64,000 nucleotides of DNA from Vicingaceae bacterium. Lineage in GTDB: Bacteria; Bacteroidota; Bacteroidia; Flavobacteriales_E; Vicingaceae. Within the stretch, counting starts at the first letter, position 1. Each line of letters begins with the position of its first letter. Both the position numbers and the translations under genes were made by a program. The DNA lies in NCBI GenBank assembly GCA_026003395.1, contig BPHE01000003.1:134810-198809 (forward strand). The letters are read 5' to 3'. This document shows, one piece after another, positions 37,899 to 46,111 of this stretch. The notes under the pieces are model-generated. The model was not told the DNA's origin. It was given only the letters and a program-made list of their open reading frames with translations, and did not search any database.

Positions 37899-38843
37899 TT
37901 ATTTTTCTAAAATACCAATAAGTTTTTTACTATTTTCAGAACTTTTATTGTTAGATGAATTTTGGGCTACAGATGTTTGCTGTGACGTATCTATATTTTC
38001 AGAATTTTCGTTATTGGAATTAGATGAATCTTTGCATTTAAAATAGTCTGGAATATTTTCTTCTTCTTTATTTTCTTCTTCTTTTATTGAATCTAATAAA
38101 TTTTTTCTTATTAGTGGAATTTTATCTTCTTTTTCACTTGATAAACTAAAAATCAAATCTTCTAAATAATAACTCATATCACTACAGAAATCCCAAATTT
38201 TTGCATAGTCATATTGTTTGTCATCCTTCAAAATATTTAAAAATCTGGCTTTCAATATTTCATGGTGTTCTAATTGTTTTCCCCGGCTGTTCATTACTTC
38301 AAAAAACTTAGCAACATCTGTATTTTGTGGGATTACTGACAAGACAAAATATACTTTTTTTAATTTAGAGTTGAAAGAGTTATTATTTTCATTTTCTTTC
38401 TTTTTTTCATTTTTCCATTTTAATATAGCGTTTATATTATCTATCAAGTTATATGAAACATTTTTTATATTTATTTCGCTTAAATTTAATGAATTTTCTT
38501 TAAAAACATTTTTATTTTTTAATGCTTCTAAAAACTTTTTATCTTCTTCTCTTATTTGATAATCAATATTTATGGCATTCTTACATCCGAATACTACAGA
38601 TATTAAATAAAGGGTGGTGAGTCGTTGTTGTCCGTCTATTACTTCGTATGTTTCATTTTTCTTTTTATCAACTACTAAAGTTCCAAGAAAATAACTTTTA
38701 TCTTTATTTTCCAAAATATCATTTAATAGGGTTTCTACCTCTTCTGCTTTCCAAGCATACGGTCTTTGGTATATAGGTATTTCAAAATTGTAATCTTTTA
38801 ATTTTATGAATTCTATTTTTAGTAACTCTTTATTGTTGCTCAT
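37899..38843 (-). CDS. DUF262 half of a GmrSD-type protein, copy 2
   Basis: 314 residues identical to copy 1, with IPIYQRPYAW and DGQQRLTTL intact. It stops at the same TAA after the A5 run. In this copy the single extra A is the only fault separating it from the DUF1524 half, so copy 2 is closer to the inferred parent gene than copy 1. It overlaps the upstream DUF262-only gene by 14 bases. Confidence 0.85.
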   Translation of the reverse strand: MSNNKELLKIEFIKLKDYNFEIPIYQRPYAWKAEEVETLLNDILENKDKSYFLGTLVVDKKKNETYEVIDGQQRLTTLYLISVVFGCKNAINIDYQIREEDKKFLEALKNKNVFKENSLNLSEINIKNVSYNLIDNINAILKWKNEKKKENENNNSFNSKLKKVYFVLSVIPQNTDVAKFFEVMNSRGKQLEHHEILKARFLNILKDDKQYDYAKIWDFCSDMSYYLEDLIFSLSSEKEDKIPLIRKNLLDSIKEEENKEEENIPDYFKCKDSSNSNNENSENIDTSQQTSVAQNSSNNKSSENSKKLIGILEK

Positions 38844-40296
38844 AATTAATCCATTTTCTACCTGATTTTTCTAATATTTCAAAAATATCTTTTTTATGAT
38901 GTTCCCAAGCATATATAAAATTTCTGGCAGTGCCTGTTGTTTCACTAATGTCTTTATCTCCCACTTCAAACCTAATATAGTCATTAAGCTTATTCAAAAT
39001 TACTTCAGTGGAATAAGAAAGAAAAATTAATTTAAATAGGTCTATTTTATCTGAATATGGCTTTGCAAAATTATTTACCATTGTTTCTTTCCTTACATAG
39101 ATTTTATCAATTCTTAAATATGTGAAAATTATAATCAGTCTGAAGGCAAATTCTTTTAGATTTTCTTCTCCAAATTTGTCGTAAAAAAGAACTAATAAAG
39201 GCTTGTAAATTGAGTTTATGTATTGGTTTCCACTTCCTGAAACTTTATCAAATAAATTGAAAATATCTTTATGTGTTTTTTCTAACTCTGATAATAAATT
39301 AAAATACTTAATTACAAAGTAGAAAAATTTTTCACCACCTTCTATAGATTGTGGTATTTGAAATGGTAGAAACCTCTCAGCGTCATTTTTCTCCGAGGAT
39401 AGGTTCGTTTTTAGTGATTTTGTTTTTAATTTTAATATATTCGTTTTTACGTCATACTCAAATTCCTCAAATATAGGTGGCTGATTATAGTTGTTTAAAT
39501 GATATTCATTTGCTTCCGATAAAAATTCTTTATATACGTCGCTCTCTATTAAATCATCTCCTTCAAGTTCTCCTCTGATTGCTTTCCTACATACTGCTAA
39601 AAGTTGAAGAATTTCTTTTAGTTTATCTTTTTGAGTGTCATCTACTTTTTCATAACTTTCCCACTTTCTGGCTAAAATAGGCCTTTCATCTTCTTTTTTA
39701 ATAAGTCTTATATGATGAACTTTTAATAAATCTTTTCTATCTAATGGTTTTCCACGGGAATTATGAGAATCAAATAAAAAGAAAGCAAAATCTAAATCAT
39801 ATGTTTCTAAAATATTTACGACAACATTTTTCAATAAAAAATCTTTAAATTCATTTTTGTTAGAGTAATTCTTAAAGAAATTTTCAATTAATTCTTTATT
39901 TTGATTAATATTTTTTTCTGTCAAAGATGAATAAGTTTTAAATTCTAACTGAAGTAATTTGTTATCTTCTTCTTTTTCTCCTAAAACATAAAATATTATT
40001 CCTAAAGTTATGATTCTTTGCTGTCCATCAACGATTTCACATTCATTATTAATTTGATAAAAGACCATATTGCCTATTAAATACTCAAAGTTGTCATTCT
40101 TTTTGTTTCTAAAAGTTTCTTCTAAATCTTTTACAAATTGTTCTACTCTATCTGTATCCCACTCGTATGGTCTTTGAAAGTTAGGTATAATTAACTTTTT
40201 TATCTCTTTATTTTCATCTTGTAATATATCTTGAATTTTTTTTCTACTTGCAATTAGTTTTTCGGATGAAGATGATTTATTTTTTACCATATTCAA
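38830..40296 (-). CDS. DUF262-only protein of the GmrSD-like operon, copy 2
   Basis: 488 residues identical to copy 1, including IPNFQRPYEW, DGQQRIITL and HNSRGKPLDRKDLL. This copy has the original-looking upstream flank (past 40497), so its promoter region continues into unique DNA. If only one copy is properly expressed, this one is the better candidate; that is inference from the flank. Confidence 0.85.
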   Translation of the reverse strand: MNMVKNKSSSSEKLIASRKKIQDILQDENKEIKKLIIPNFQRPYEWDTDRVEQFVKDLEETFRNKKNDNFEYLIGNMVFYQINNECEIVDGQQRIITLGIIFYVLGEKEEDNKLLQLEFKTYSSLTEKNINQNKELIENFFKNYSNKNEFKDFLLKNVVVNILETYDLDFAFFLFDSHNSRGKPLDRKDLLKVHHIRLIKKEDERPILARKWESYEKVDDTQKDKLKEILQLLAVCRKAIRGELEGDDLIESDVYKEFLSEANEYHLNNYNQPPIFEEFEYDVKTNILKLKTKSLKTNLSSEKNDAERFLPFQIPQSIEGGEKFFYFVIKYFNLLSELEKTHKDIFNLFDKVSGSGNQYINSIYKPLLVLFYDKFGEENLKEFAFRLIIIFTYLRIDKIYVRKETMVNNFAKPYSDKIDLFKLIFLSYSTEVILNKLNDYIRFEVGDKDISETTGTARNFIYAWEHHKKDIFEILEKSGRKWINYEQQ

Positions 40297-40399
40297 CTTT
40301 TTATATCAACTTCTAAAAAACTTTCTGATTGATTACTTTCAAAATAATTTCAGCAATCATTCTTTACAAGAAAATCTACTTTTCTTTTTTTGGTTGTGT

Positions 40400-40407
40400 C
40401 AAATGTA
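40400..40407 (-). promoter_or_regulatory. Candidate promoter of the DUF262 operon, copy 2
   Basis: Minus-strand TACATTTG, with a TTG (CAA at 40431-40433 on plus) 23 bases further upstream. The bases just around this element differ from copy 1, while the octamer itself is conserved. Confidence 0.4.
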
Positions 40408-40450
40408 AAGAATTTCTATTAAATTTAGGCCAATGATTTATGAGTTGAAT

Positions 40451-40540
40451 TTAACTGTCTAATGAATTATTAAACCATTGTTTTTTTAATTTCTCTGACT
40501 TCCCTTTATTTTTATTTTTTCCATCTACTTTTTGAGCCAT
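40451..40540 (-). CDS. Possible 29-residue lysine-rich peptide upstream of the copy 2 DUF262 operon
   Basis: Starts MAQKVDGKNKNKGKSEKLKK and ends at a TAA 155 bases before the DUF262-only start, in the same direction. In frame just upstream is another 25-residue open frame (40547-40624, starting MVLNQLFKIKFEQLLKKIGI), separated by a TAA and two codons. Copy 1 keeps only the last ~15 codons of the 29-residue frame. It may be a decayed small gene, a leader peptide, or chance; there is no family match. Confidence 0.25.
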   Translation of the reverse strand: MAQKVDGKNKNKGKSEKLKKQWFNNSLDS

Positions 40541-40652
40541 TTGCCTTTAATGATCTGCAAAATCTATCCCGATTTTTTTGAGCAATTGTTCAAATTTAAT
40601 TTTAAATAGTTGATTTAAAACCATCGTCTCACAGAATCAGAAGTTGATTTGA

Positions 40653-42143
40653 CAACTGACGGTCATGAATGACACAGCATTGTGTAATCCTGCTACGATC
40701 AATATATGGGCTTCGGGCAACGGTACAAACCAGAACTTTATCTTCTCGTCAAATAATCAATTTACCGATACATTAAACAATTATCCGAATGATACAATTA
40801 TTTCCGTCAATATAAACCAGGATACCATTATTTATATCAAACATTTCAACGAATACTGCGAAATGATCGATTCGGTCGTCATCAATGTTGTAGATTTAAA
40901 AGCTGCGTTTTCGGGCTGATACCATTATCTGCGTTCCGGATACTGTCTATTTTCAAAACTTATCTTCAGATTATGATAGTTTGCAGTGGATTTTTCCGGT
41001 TCCGACTTATTCACTTTCACCTCCTTATGCGGTATTTAATCAACCGGCAACTATACAGTCAAATTGGTGGTTTTTAACGAATCTTGCGGAGGAACCGATA
41101 CAGCCACATTGAATATTAACGCCCTCCCACAAGTTCAAATTTCAACATCAAATGATACCTTGATTTGTTCTCCCTATGCTCAACTTCAAGCCGGATCAAA
41201 TCAAAGCAATGTGCAGTTTATCTGGTCCTCAAACAATCAATGGTCCGATACATTGTCCACCAGCAATATTTTAATTTTAAATGCCGATACCGGGTCCCAC
41301 CTTTATTATGTTTTGGTTTCAAATGGTGTTTGTTCGACGTATGATAGTATAATGGTATCTTACAAACCTATTTTTGCAGACCTAAAAGATACTGTTGTCT
41401 GCAATGTGGATGAAGTACAATTGAATGCTGCTATCAGCGGTTATTTAGACGGGGTGCAGATACAATGGTCACCTGTAAGTGAAATTATCAGTGGAGCAAA
41501 CACCAACCAGCCACTGGTCAATGCCGATCAAACCCAGACATTCGCCATTGTTGTTTCAAATGCCTTTGGTTGTAAAGATTCAGCCGATGCAACTTTATAT
41601 TCTTTTCAAAGTATGGCCGATAATTTTACGGTCAATGTCAGTCAAGACACCATCTTTCAGGCATCAGAAGTATGTATGAGTGTTCAACCCATACCCGCGG
41701 GAACGCAAATAGTATGGCAACCTTCAAATGCTTTCACCAATCCCAATTCCGATCAAGTATGCACCATAGTTCAAAACACTACGACATTCCATGTTATCAT
41801 TACCGACTCAAACGGATGTTCTGTAGTCAAAATTATTCCTGTCATTTATATGGAACTGCCATGTGGAGAACCTAACATTTATATTCCTAATGCATTCACA
41901 CCCAATGGAGATGGGGAAAATGATGTATTGTACATAAGAGGACGCAATATTGCATCCATCGAATGGTTTATTTTTGACCGTTGGGGCGAGAAAGTTTTTG
42001 AATCATATGACATCAGCAAGGGGTGGGATGGAACATACAAAGGCAAACCGGTTGATCCTGATGTTTATGTATATCACTTAAAAATAGATTGCGGTGACGG
42101 TCAAAAAACATTTATGAAAGGTAATGTATCTGTATTAAAATGA
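40653..42143 (+). pseudogene. 3' part of a T9SS type B (CHU_C) adhesin gene, 5' end lost and two frameshifts
   Basis: Encodes Ig-like repeats (MNDTALCNPATINIWASGNG; NDTLICSPYAQLQAGSNQ) and a C-terminal CHU_C type B sorting domain (YIPNAFTPNGDGENDVLYI, FDRWGEKVFESYD, GKPVDPDVYVYHLKI). The frame breaks at GGG 40913-40915 (one G too many) and again at GG 41046-41047 (one G too few); the middle reads TIICVPDTVYFQNLSSDYDS in the second frame. The two indels cancel, so the whole 497-codon stretch would be in frame if corrected. Upstream of 40653 a TGA and unrelated DNA follow, with no signal peptide; the N-terminal part is missing. Such adhesins are exported with a PorP/SprF partner, which follows with a 4-base overlap. 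Confidence 0.85.
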
Positions 42144-43138
42144 AAAAATTCATTACGACATATATAGTTTTGTTTTTTCAGTTAAATTTTCTTTTCACAC
42201 AAGACATACATTTTTCACAACAATTCATCCACCCTCTTGCTCTCAATCCTTCCCTCACGGGCAATTATCCGGGCGAATGGAGAGCCACTGCATTCTACCG
42301 CAATCAATGGCAATCGGTTACTTTGCCTTATCGCACTTATTCATTGTCGGGAGAAAGAAATTTTTTACTATCCTCCGATTCTTCTATTTCATTTGGTGCT
42401 GTAATTATGCAAGACATAACCGGCGACAGCCGTTTCAACACTTTAGTGTTTAACTTATCGTCGGCACGTCAAATTTATACAAACAAAGACAGTACGCTGG
42501 AAATACGCGTAGGCATCCAGCCCGGCATTACCCAACGATCCATTCGTGAAGACCGTCTTCGCTTCGACAAGCAATACAATGGTTGGCAATATGATCCTTC
42601 ATTACCCACCGGTGAAAATTTCAACCGTTTCTCGTTCTTTAACTTCAATCTTAACACCGGCATCAACATCCAATATCAATTGAATGAAAACATTAAGTTA
42701 TCCGGAGGTATAGGCGCATTTAATTTATTTCCGCAAAAAGAAACTTTTTATAATGAAAAAAATATCAGGGATCGCCGATGGATTGTCCACACCTCCTCTG
42801 ATTGGAGAGTGAATCCTGTTTGGTCGGTTTTACCATTTTTATCATGGCAAACTCAGGGAAAATACAAAGAGTTAATTTATGGCCTGTCCGGAAAATATAA
42901 ATACAATATGGATTTGAATCTTTATGCCGGTCTGTATGCAAGAAACAAAGATGCTTTTTATTTTAGATTAGCGGCCGATTATCAACGCTGGCATGTATCT
43001 GTATCTTACGACTTAAATTATTCGCTTTTGGTTCCGGCAAGTAGAGGAAGAGGTGGTATTGAACTTGGTATAATTTACATTTATTCGAAATTTCGTCCAA
43101 AATTTGTCAAACACAAACATTGTCCGGTATTTTTATGA
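42140..43138 (+). CDS. PorP/SprF family type IX secretion outer-membrane protein
   Basis: 332 residues, normal length. Signal peptide MKKFITTYIVLFFQLNFLFT, then the family-typical opening QDIHFSQQFIHPLALNPSLTG and YRNQWQSVTLPYRTYSLSGE; the rest is beta-barrel strands ending VSYDLNYSLLVPASRGRGGIELG. Proteins of this family anchor or guide type B-CTD cargo on the outer membrane, as SprF does for SprB. Position directly behind a type B adhesin gene, overlapping it as ATGA, fits that role. Here the cargo gene is broken, so the protein may now serve another adhesin. Confidence 0.92.
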   Translation: MKKFITTYIVLFFQLNFLFTQDIHFSQQFIHPLALNPSLTGNYPGEWRATAFYRNQWQSVTLPYRTYSLSGERNFLLSSDSSISFGAVIMQDITGDSRFNTLVFNLSSARQIYTNKDSTLEIRVGIQPGITQRSIREDRLRFDKQYNGWQYDPSLPTGENFNRFSFFNFNLNTGINIQYQLNENIKLSGGIGAFNLFPQKETFYNEKNIRDRRWIVHTSSDWRVNPVWSVLPFLSWQTQGKYKELIYGLSGKYKYNMDLNLYAGLYARNKDAFYFRLAADYQRWHVSVSYDLNYSLLVPASRGRGGIELGIIYIYSKFRPKFVKHKHCPVFL

Positions 43139-43142
43139 TTCG

Positions 43143-45398
43143 ATGAGAAGGATTTTTTTGGCCATATTACTTATAGTTACCATGAATGCCATTACTCAAA
43201 CTTATAAAGAGTGCATATTTTATGGCGATCACTATTTTTCTATACAAGATTATTACGGAGCAGCCAAATACTATCAAAAAGCATGGAATATCGATTCAAG
43301 CTACCTATCACTGGCTATAAAATTGGCACGTTCTTATCAAAATTACCAGGACTATGATAAAGCTGCCCATATTTACGAAAAAATTTACAAACAAGACCGT
43401 GGTAAAAATTATCCCGATGCAGTTTTTGAATATGCCATGATGTTGAAACAAACCGGCGAATATGCACAGGCCAAAAAAATGTTTAAACGTTCCGTACGTT
43501 ACTTTCGTAACAACAAACAAGGCTATATTTATCAAAAAATTATGCAGGAGCAGATTGCCTGCGATTCGGCAATGAAGTTTATGGCCGACACGCTTAAAAT
43601 AAATGTGAAGCATGCTGAAGAACCCCTTAATACTTTCGATGCAGAATGGGCACCCTGGATAGTAGACCCAAAAACCTGGTGGATTACGTCATTATCTGCT
43701 ACCGGTTATACGGACGACGGAATTGTGAAAGACAAAAATTACGTTGCACGTATATTTCCAATCGAAAAGCAGGAAAATTCATTCATCCGTTTAAAGGCTA
43801 TGGAAATTACAGGACAGCCCGATGTTCACGAAGCCAATGCCGTTGTCAGCCCTTTGAAAGACAGAATATATTTTTCCGTATGCGACTCAACCGGCAAATG
43901 CAGGATTTGGATGGCAGATTATCGCAATGGCCAAATAAATAATCCCCGTCCCCTGCCCTCTTCAATCAATCGTACAGAAAATTCTGCAACACAGCCGTTT
44001 CCGGTACTTTACAACGGAATGGAAGTTATTTTTTTTGCAGCCGACTATTCTGAAGGCAATGGCAAATACGATATTTGGTATTGCTTCCGAACCAGCGACG
44101 GATTTTCTTCTGTTTATCATACAGGTGATAAAATAAATTCCATAGGTAATGAAATCACTCCCTCTTACGATCCATCAAAAAAAATACTTTATTTTAGCTC
44201 AGATTGGCACTATGGGCTTGGAGGATTTGATATTTTTTATTCTCAAGGCGATATAGAATCGGGATTTGAACCTCCTCACAATATCATGCCTCCGGTAAAT
44301 TCCCCGGCAAACGATATGTATTACAGAAATTTCGATACAATGGTTGTTTGGGTTTCAAACAGAAAAGGATCGCTGTCGAAAAAAGGAGAAACCTGTTGCA
44401 ACGATGTATATTATTTTAAAATAGATGCTCCAAAACCCGAACAAAACAAAGAAGTAGAGGCCATTCAAAAATACCTTCCACTTAAACTGTATTTTCATAA
44501 CGATGAACCCAATCCTCGCTCCCGCGACACAATCACTCAAACCGATTACCTGACTACATGCCGGGATTATTATAATTTAAAACAATTATATCTTGAAAAA
44601 GGTACCGAAGGAATGGACGAAGACGAAAAAGAACAAACCGCCATAGAATTGGAAAATTTCTTTGAAAATTATGTCAAAAACAATTGTGATAAACTTGAAA
44701 GAATTGCAGGATTAATTTATAAAACACTCAGTGAAGGCAACTCAATTGAACTCACCGTGAAAGGTTTTGCCAGCCCGCTTGCCAAAAGTGATTATAATGT
44801 GAATCTTACCATGAGACGTATACATTCGTTGATTAATTATTTGGAAAAATACCACGGTGGTGTTTTAAAACCATACATGTATGGAAATGCATCCAACGGT
44901 GCAAGATTGATTATCAAAAAAATTCCTTTTGGAGAATTTAAATCTCAAAAGGATGTGAGCGATGATGAAAAAAATGTCAAAGAATCTATCTATTCGATAA
45001 AAGCTGCATTGGAGAGAAGAATCGAAATCTTATCGGTTGATGAGTTGCAAGAAGAGAACGATAATGCAATAGATAAAATTGAAATTGAAAAAGATACATC
45101 TGAAAACAACGCATTTTGGCATGTCCCGGACACAATATGGGTAAACAATTACGACGATACTATACAAATTCCGGTTTACAATCCTGCTAATTTCAAAATT
45201 AACATAAAAAAACTTGCCCCTGTTACAGATATCGGTATGATCAAATGGTCGTGTCATTGCAGGTATGTGCCTCCCCGTTCGACTTTATTATATGAATTAA
45301 TCTTATCTCTTCCTCAAAATCAAACATATGTTCCTTTGGTGATTGAAATGGAAGACGGGTTAAGCAAAAAAATTATCATCGCAAAAAAGCCATCATGA
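43143..45398 (+). CDS. PorE-like TPR / beta-propeller / OmpA-domain envelope protein
   Basis: 751 residues from the ATG at 43143, which starts a signal peptide (MRRIFLAILLIVTMNA); an earlier in-frame start would overlap porP/sprF by 35 bases. Residues ~20-130 are TPR helices (YYGAAKYYQKAWNIDSSYLS, KAAHIYEKIYKQ). Residues ~160-420 carry PD40-type propeller repeats (PSYDPSKKILYFSSDWHYGL, GGFDIFYSQ). Residues ~440-640 hold an OmpA C-like domain (LTVKGFASPLAKSDYNVNLT, MRRIHSLINYLEKY) expected to bind peptidoglycan. The same set of modules is seen in PorE, a periplasmic T9SS component. There is no lipobox-type Cys, so it may not be a lipoprotein. The stop overlaps the next gene as ATGA. Confidence 0.85.
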   Translation: MRRIFLAILLIVTMNAITQTYKECIFYGDHYFSIQDYYGAAKYYQKAWNIDSSYLSLAIKLARSYQNYQDYDKAAHIYEKIYKQDRGKNYPDAVFEYAMMLKQTGEYAQAKKMFKRSVRYFRNNKQGYIYQKIMQEQIACDSAMKFMADTLKINVKHAEEPLNTFDAEWAPWIVDPKTWWITSLSATGYTDDGIVKDKNYVARIFPIEKQENSFIRLKAMEITGQPDVHEANAVVSPLKDRIYFSVCDSTGKCRIWMADYRNGQINNPRPLPSSINRTENSATQPFPVLYNGMEVIFFAADYSEGNGKYDIWYCFRTSDGFSSVYHTGDKINSIGNEITPSYDPSKKILYFSSDWHYGLGGFDIFYSQGDIESGFEPPHNIMPPVNSPANDMYYRNFDTMVVWVSNRKGSLSKKGETCCNDVYYFKIDAPKPEQNKEVEAIQKYLPLKLYFHNDEPNPRSRDTITQTDYLTTCRDYYNLKQLYLEKGTEGMDEDEKEQTAIELENFFENYVKNNCDKLERIAGLIYKTLSEGNSIELTVKGFASPLAKSDYNVNLTMRRIHSLINYLEKYHGGVLKPYMYGNASNGARLIIKKIPFGEFKSQKDVSDDEKNVKESIYSIKAALERRIEILSVDELQEENDNAIDKIEIEKDTSENNAFWHVPDTIWVNNYDDTIQIPVYNPANFKINIKKLAPVTDIGMIKWSCHCRYVPPRSTLLYELILSLPQNQTYVPLVIEMEDGLSKKIIIAKKPS

Positions 45399-46102
45399 AA
45401 AATATTTCTTTAAAAGACCGAATAATATACGAAGACAATCATTTGCTGGTAATAAATAAATTACCCGGTGAACTTGTTCAAGCAGATGCAGCCGGCAACA
45501 CGTCTCTTGAAGATATGCTCAAAGAATATATCCGGCATCGGGACAAAAAACCGGGCAATGTTTATTTGAATGCAGCCCACAGGATTGACAGGCCTGTTTC
45601 GGGTCTCGTTTTGTTTTGCAAAACTTCCAAATCATTGGCACGTATCAACGTGATGTTGCAAAGCCGTGAAATACGAAAGATTTATTGGGCTGTGGTTGAA
45701 AATACCCCTCCAAAACCGGAGGATACCTTAATTCATTTTTTAAAACGTGATGGGAAAAAAAACAAAACATACGTTTTTTCCCATCCAACAGGCAATGCAA
45801 AAAAAGCCATCTTACACTATAAATTGTTAAAAAAATTTGAACGTTATTCATGGTTGGAAATAATTTTAGAAACCGGACGACATCATCAAATCCGGGCTCA
45901 ATTATCGGCCGCGGGTTTACCCATCAAAGGCGATTTAAAATATGGCTCCAAGCGAAGCAATAAAGATGGCTCCATATGCTTGCATGCTGCAAGCTTGGAG
46001 TTTATCCACCCCATTAAGAAAGAAAGGTTCTATCTGGAAGCAATTCCATTAAGTGAAGAAAGCATATGGAATCATTGCATACCGGAGAAACGTTATGTTT
46101 AA
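45395..46102 (+). CDS. RluA-family pseudouridine synthase
   Basis: 235 residues. The catalytic aspartate is Asp65 in AAHRIDRPVSGLVLF, the RluA-type motif, and the KBD-like ETGRHHQIRAQLSAAGLPI segment follows near residue 165. Converts specific uridines of rRNA or tRNA to pseudouridine; the target cannot be read. No N-terminal S4 domain is present, as in short RluA-like proteins. Start overlaps the PorE-like gene stop by 4 bases, so it is the last cistron of the T9SS operon. Confidence 0.92.
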   Translation: MKNISLKDRIIYEDNHLLVINKLPGELVQADAAGNTSLEDMLKEYIRHRDKKPGNVYLNAAHRIDRPVSGLVLFCKTSKSLARINVMLQSREIRKIYWAVVENTPPKPEDTLIHFLKRDGKKNKTYVFSHPTGNAKKAILHYKLLKKFERYSWLEIILETGRHHQIRAQLSAAGLPIKGDLKYGSKRSNKDGSICLHAASLEFIHPIKKERFYLEAIPLSEESIWNHCIPEKRYV

Positions 46103-46111
46103 ATTTTTTAC

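Larger units (their letters stand above)
35482..40497. repeat. Tandem 5.0 kb direct repeat, copy 2 (5016 bp)
   Basis: Direct continuation of copy 1 with the same gene order. The right-hand end differs from copy 1 at the G/T after CAGCAA, in the GGTTGTGTC/GGTTGGTC indel, at AAG/TAG after CAAATGT, in a T-run and in the T-run before AATTTCTCTG. Downstream flank (from 40498) is not in copy 1; upstream flank of copy 1 (to 30467) is not in copy 2. This is the pattern of a head-to-tail duplication. Confidence 0.97.

Noticed and set aside
30468-40497. Composite transposon or IS-flanked island
   Set aside because: No transposase, integrase or terminal inverted repeats. The ends GAAGTTACAGAAATT and TTAATTTCTCTG show only weak complementarity.
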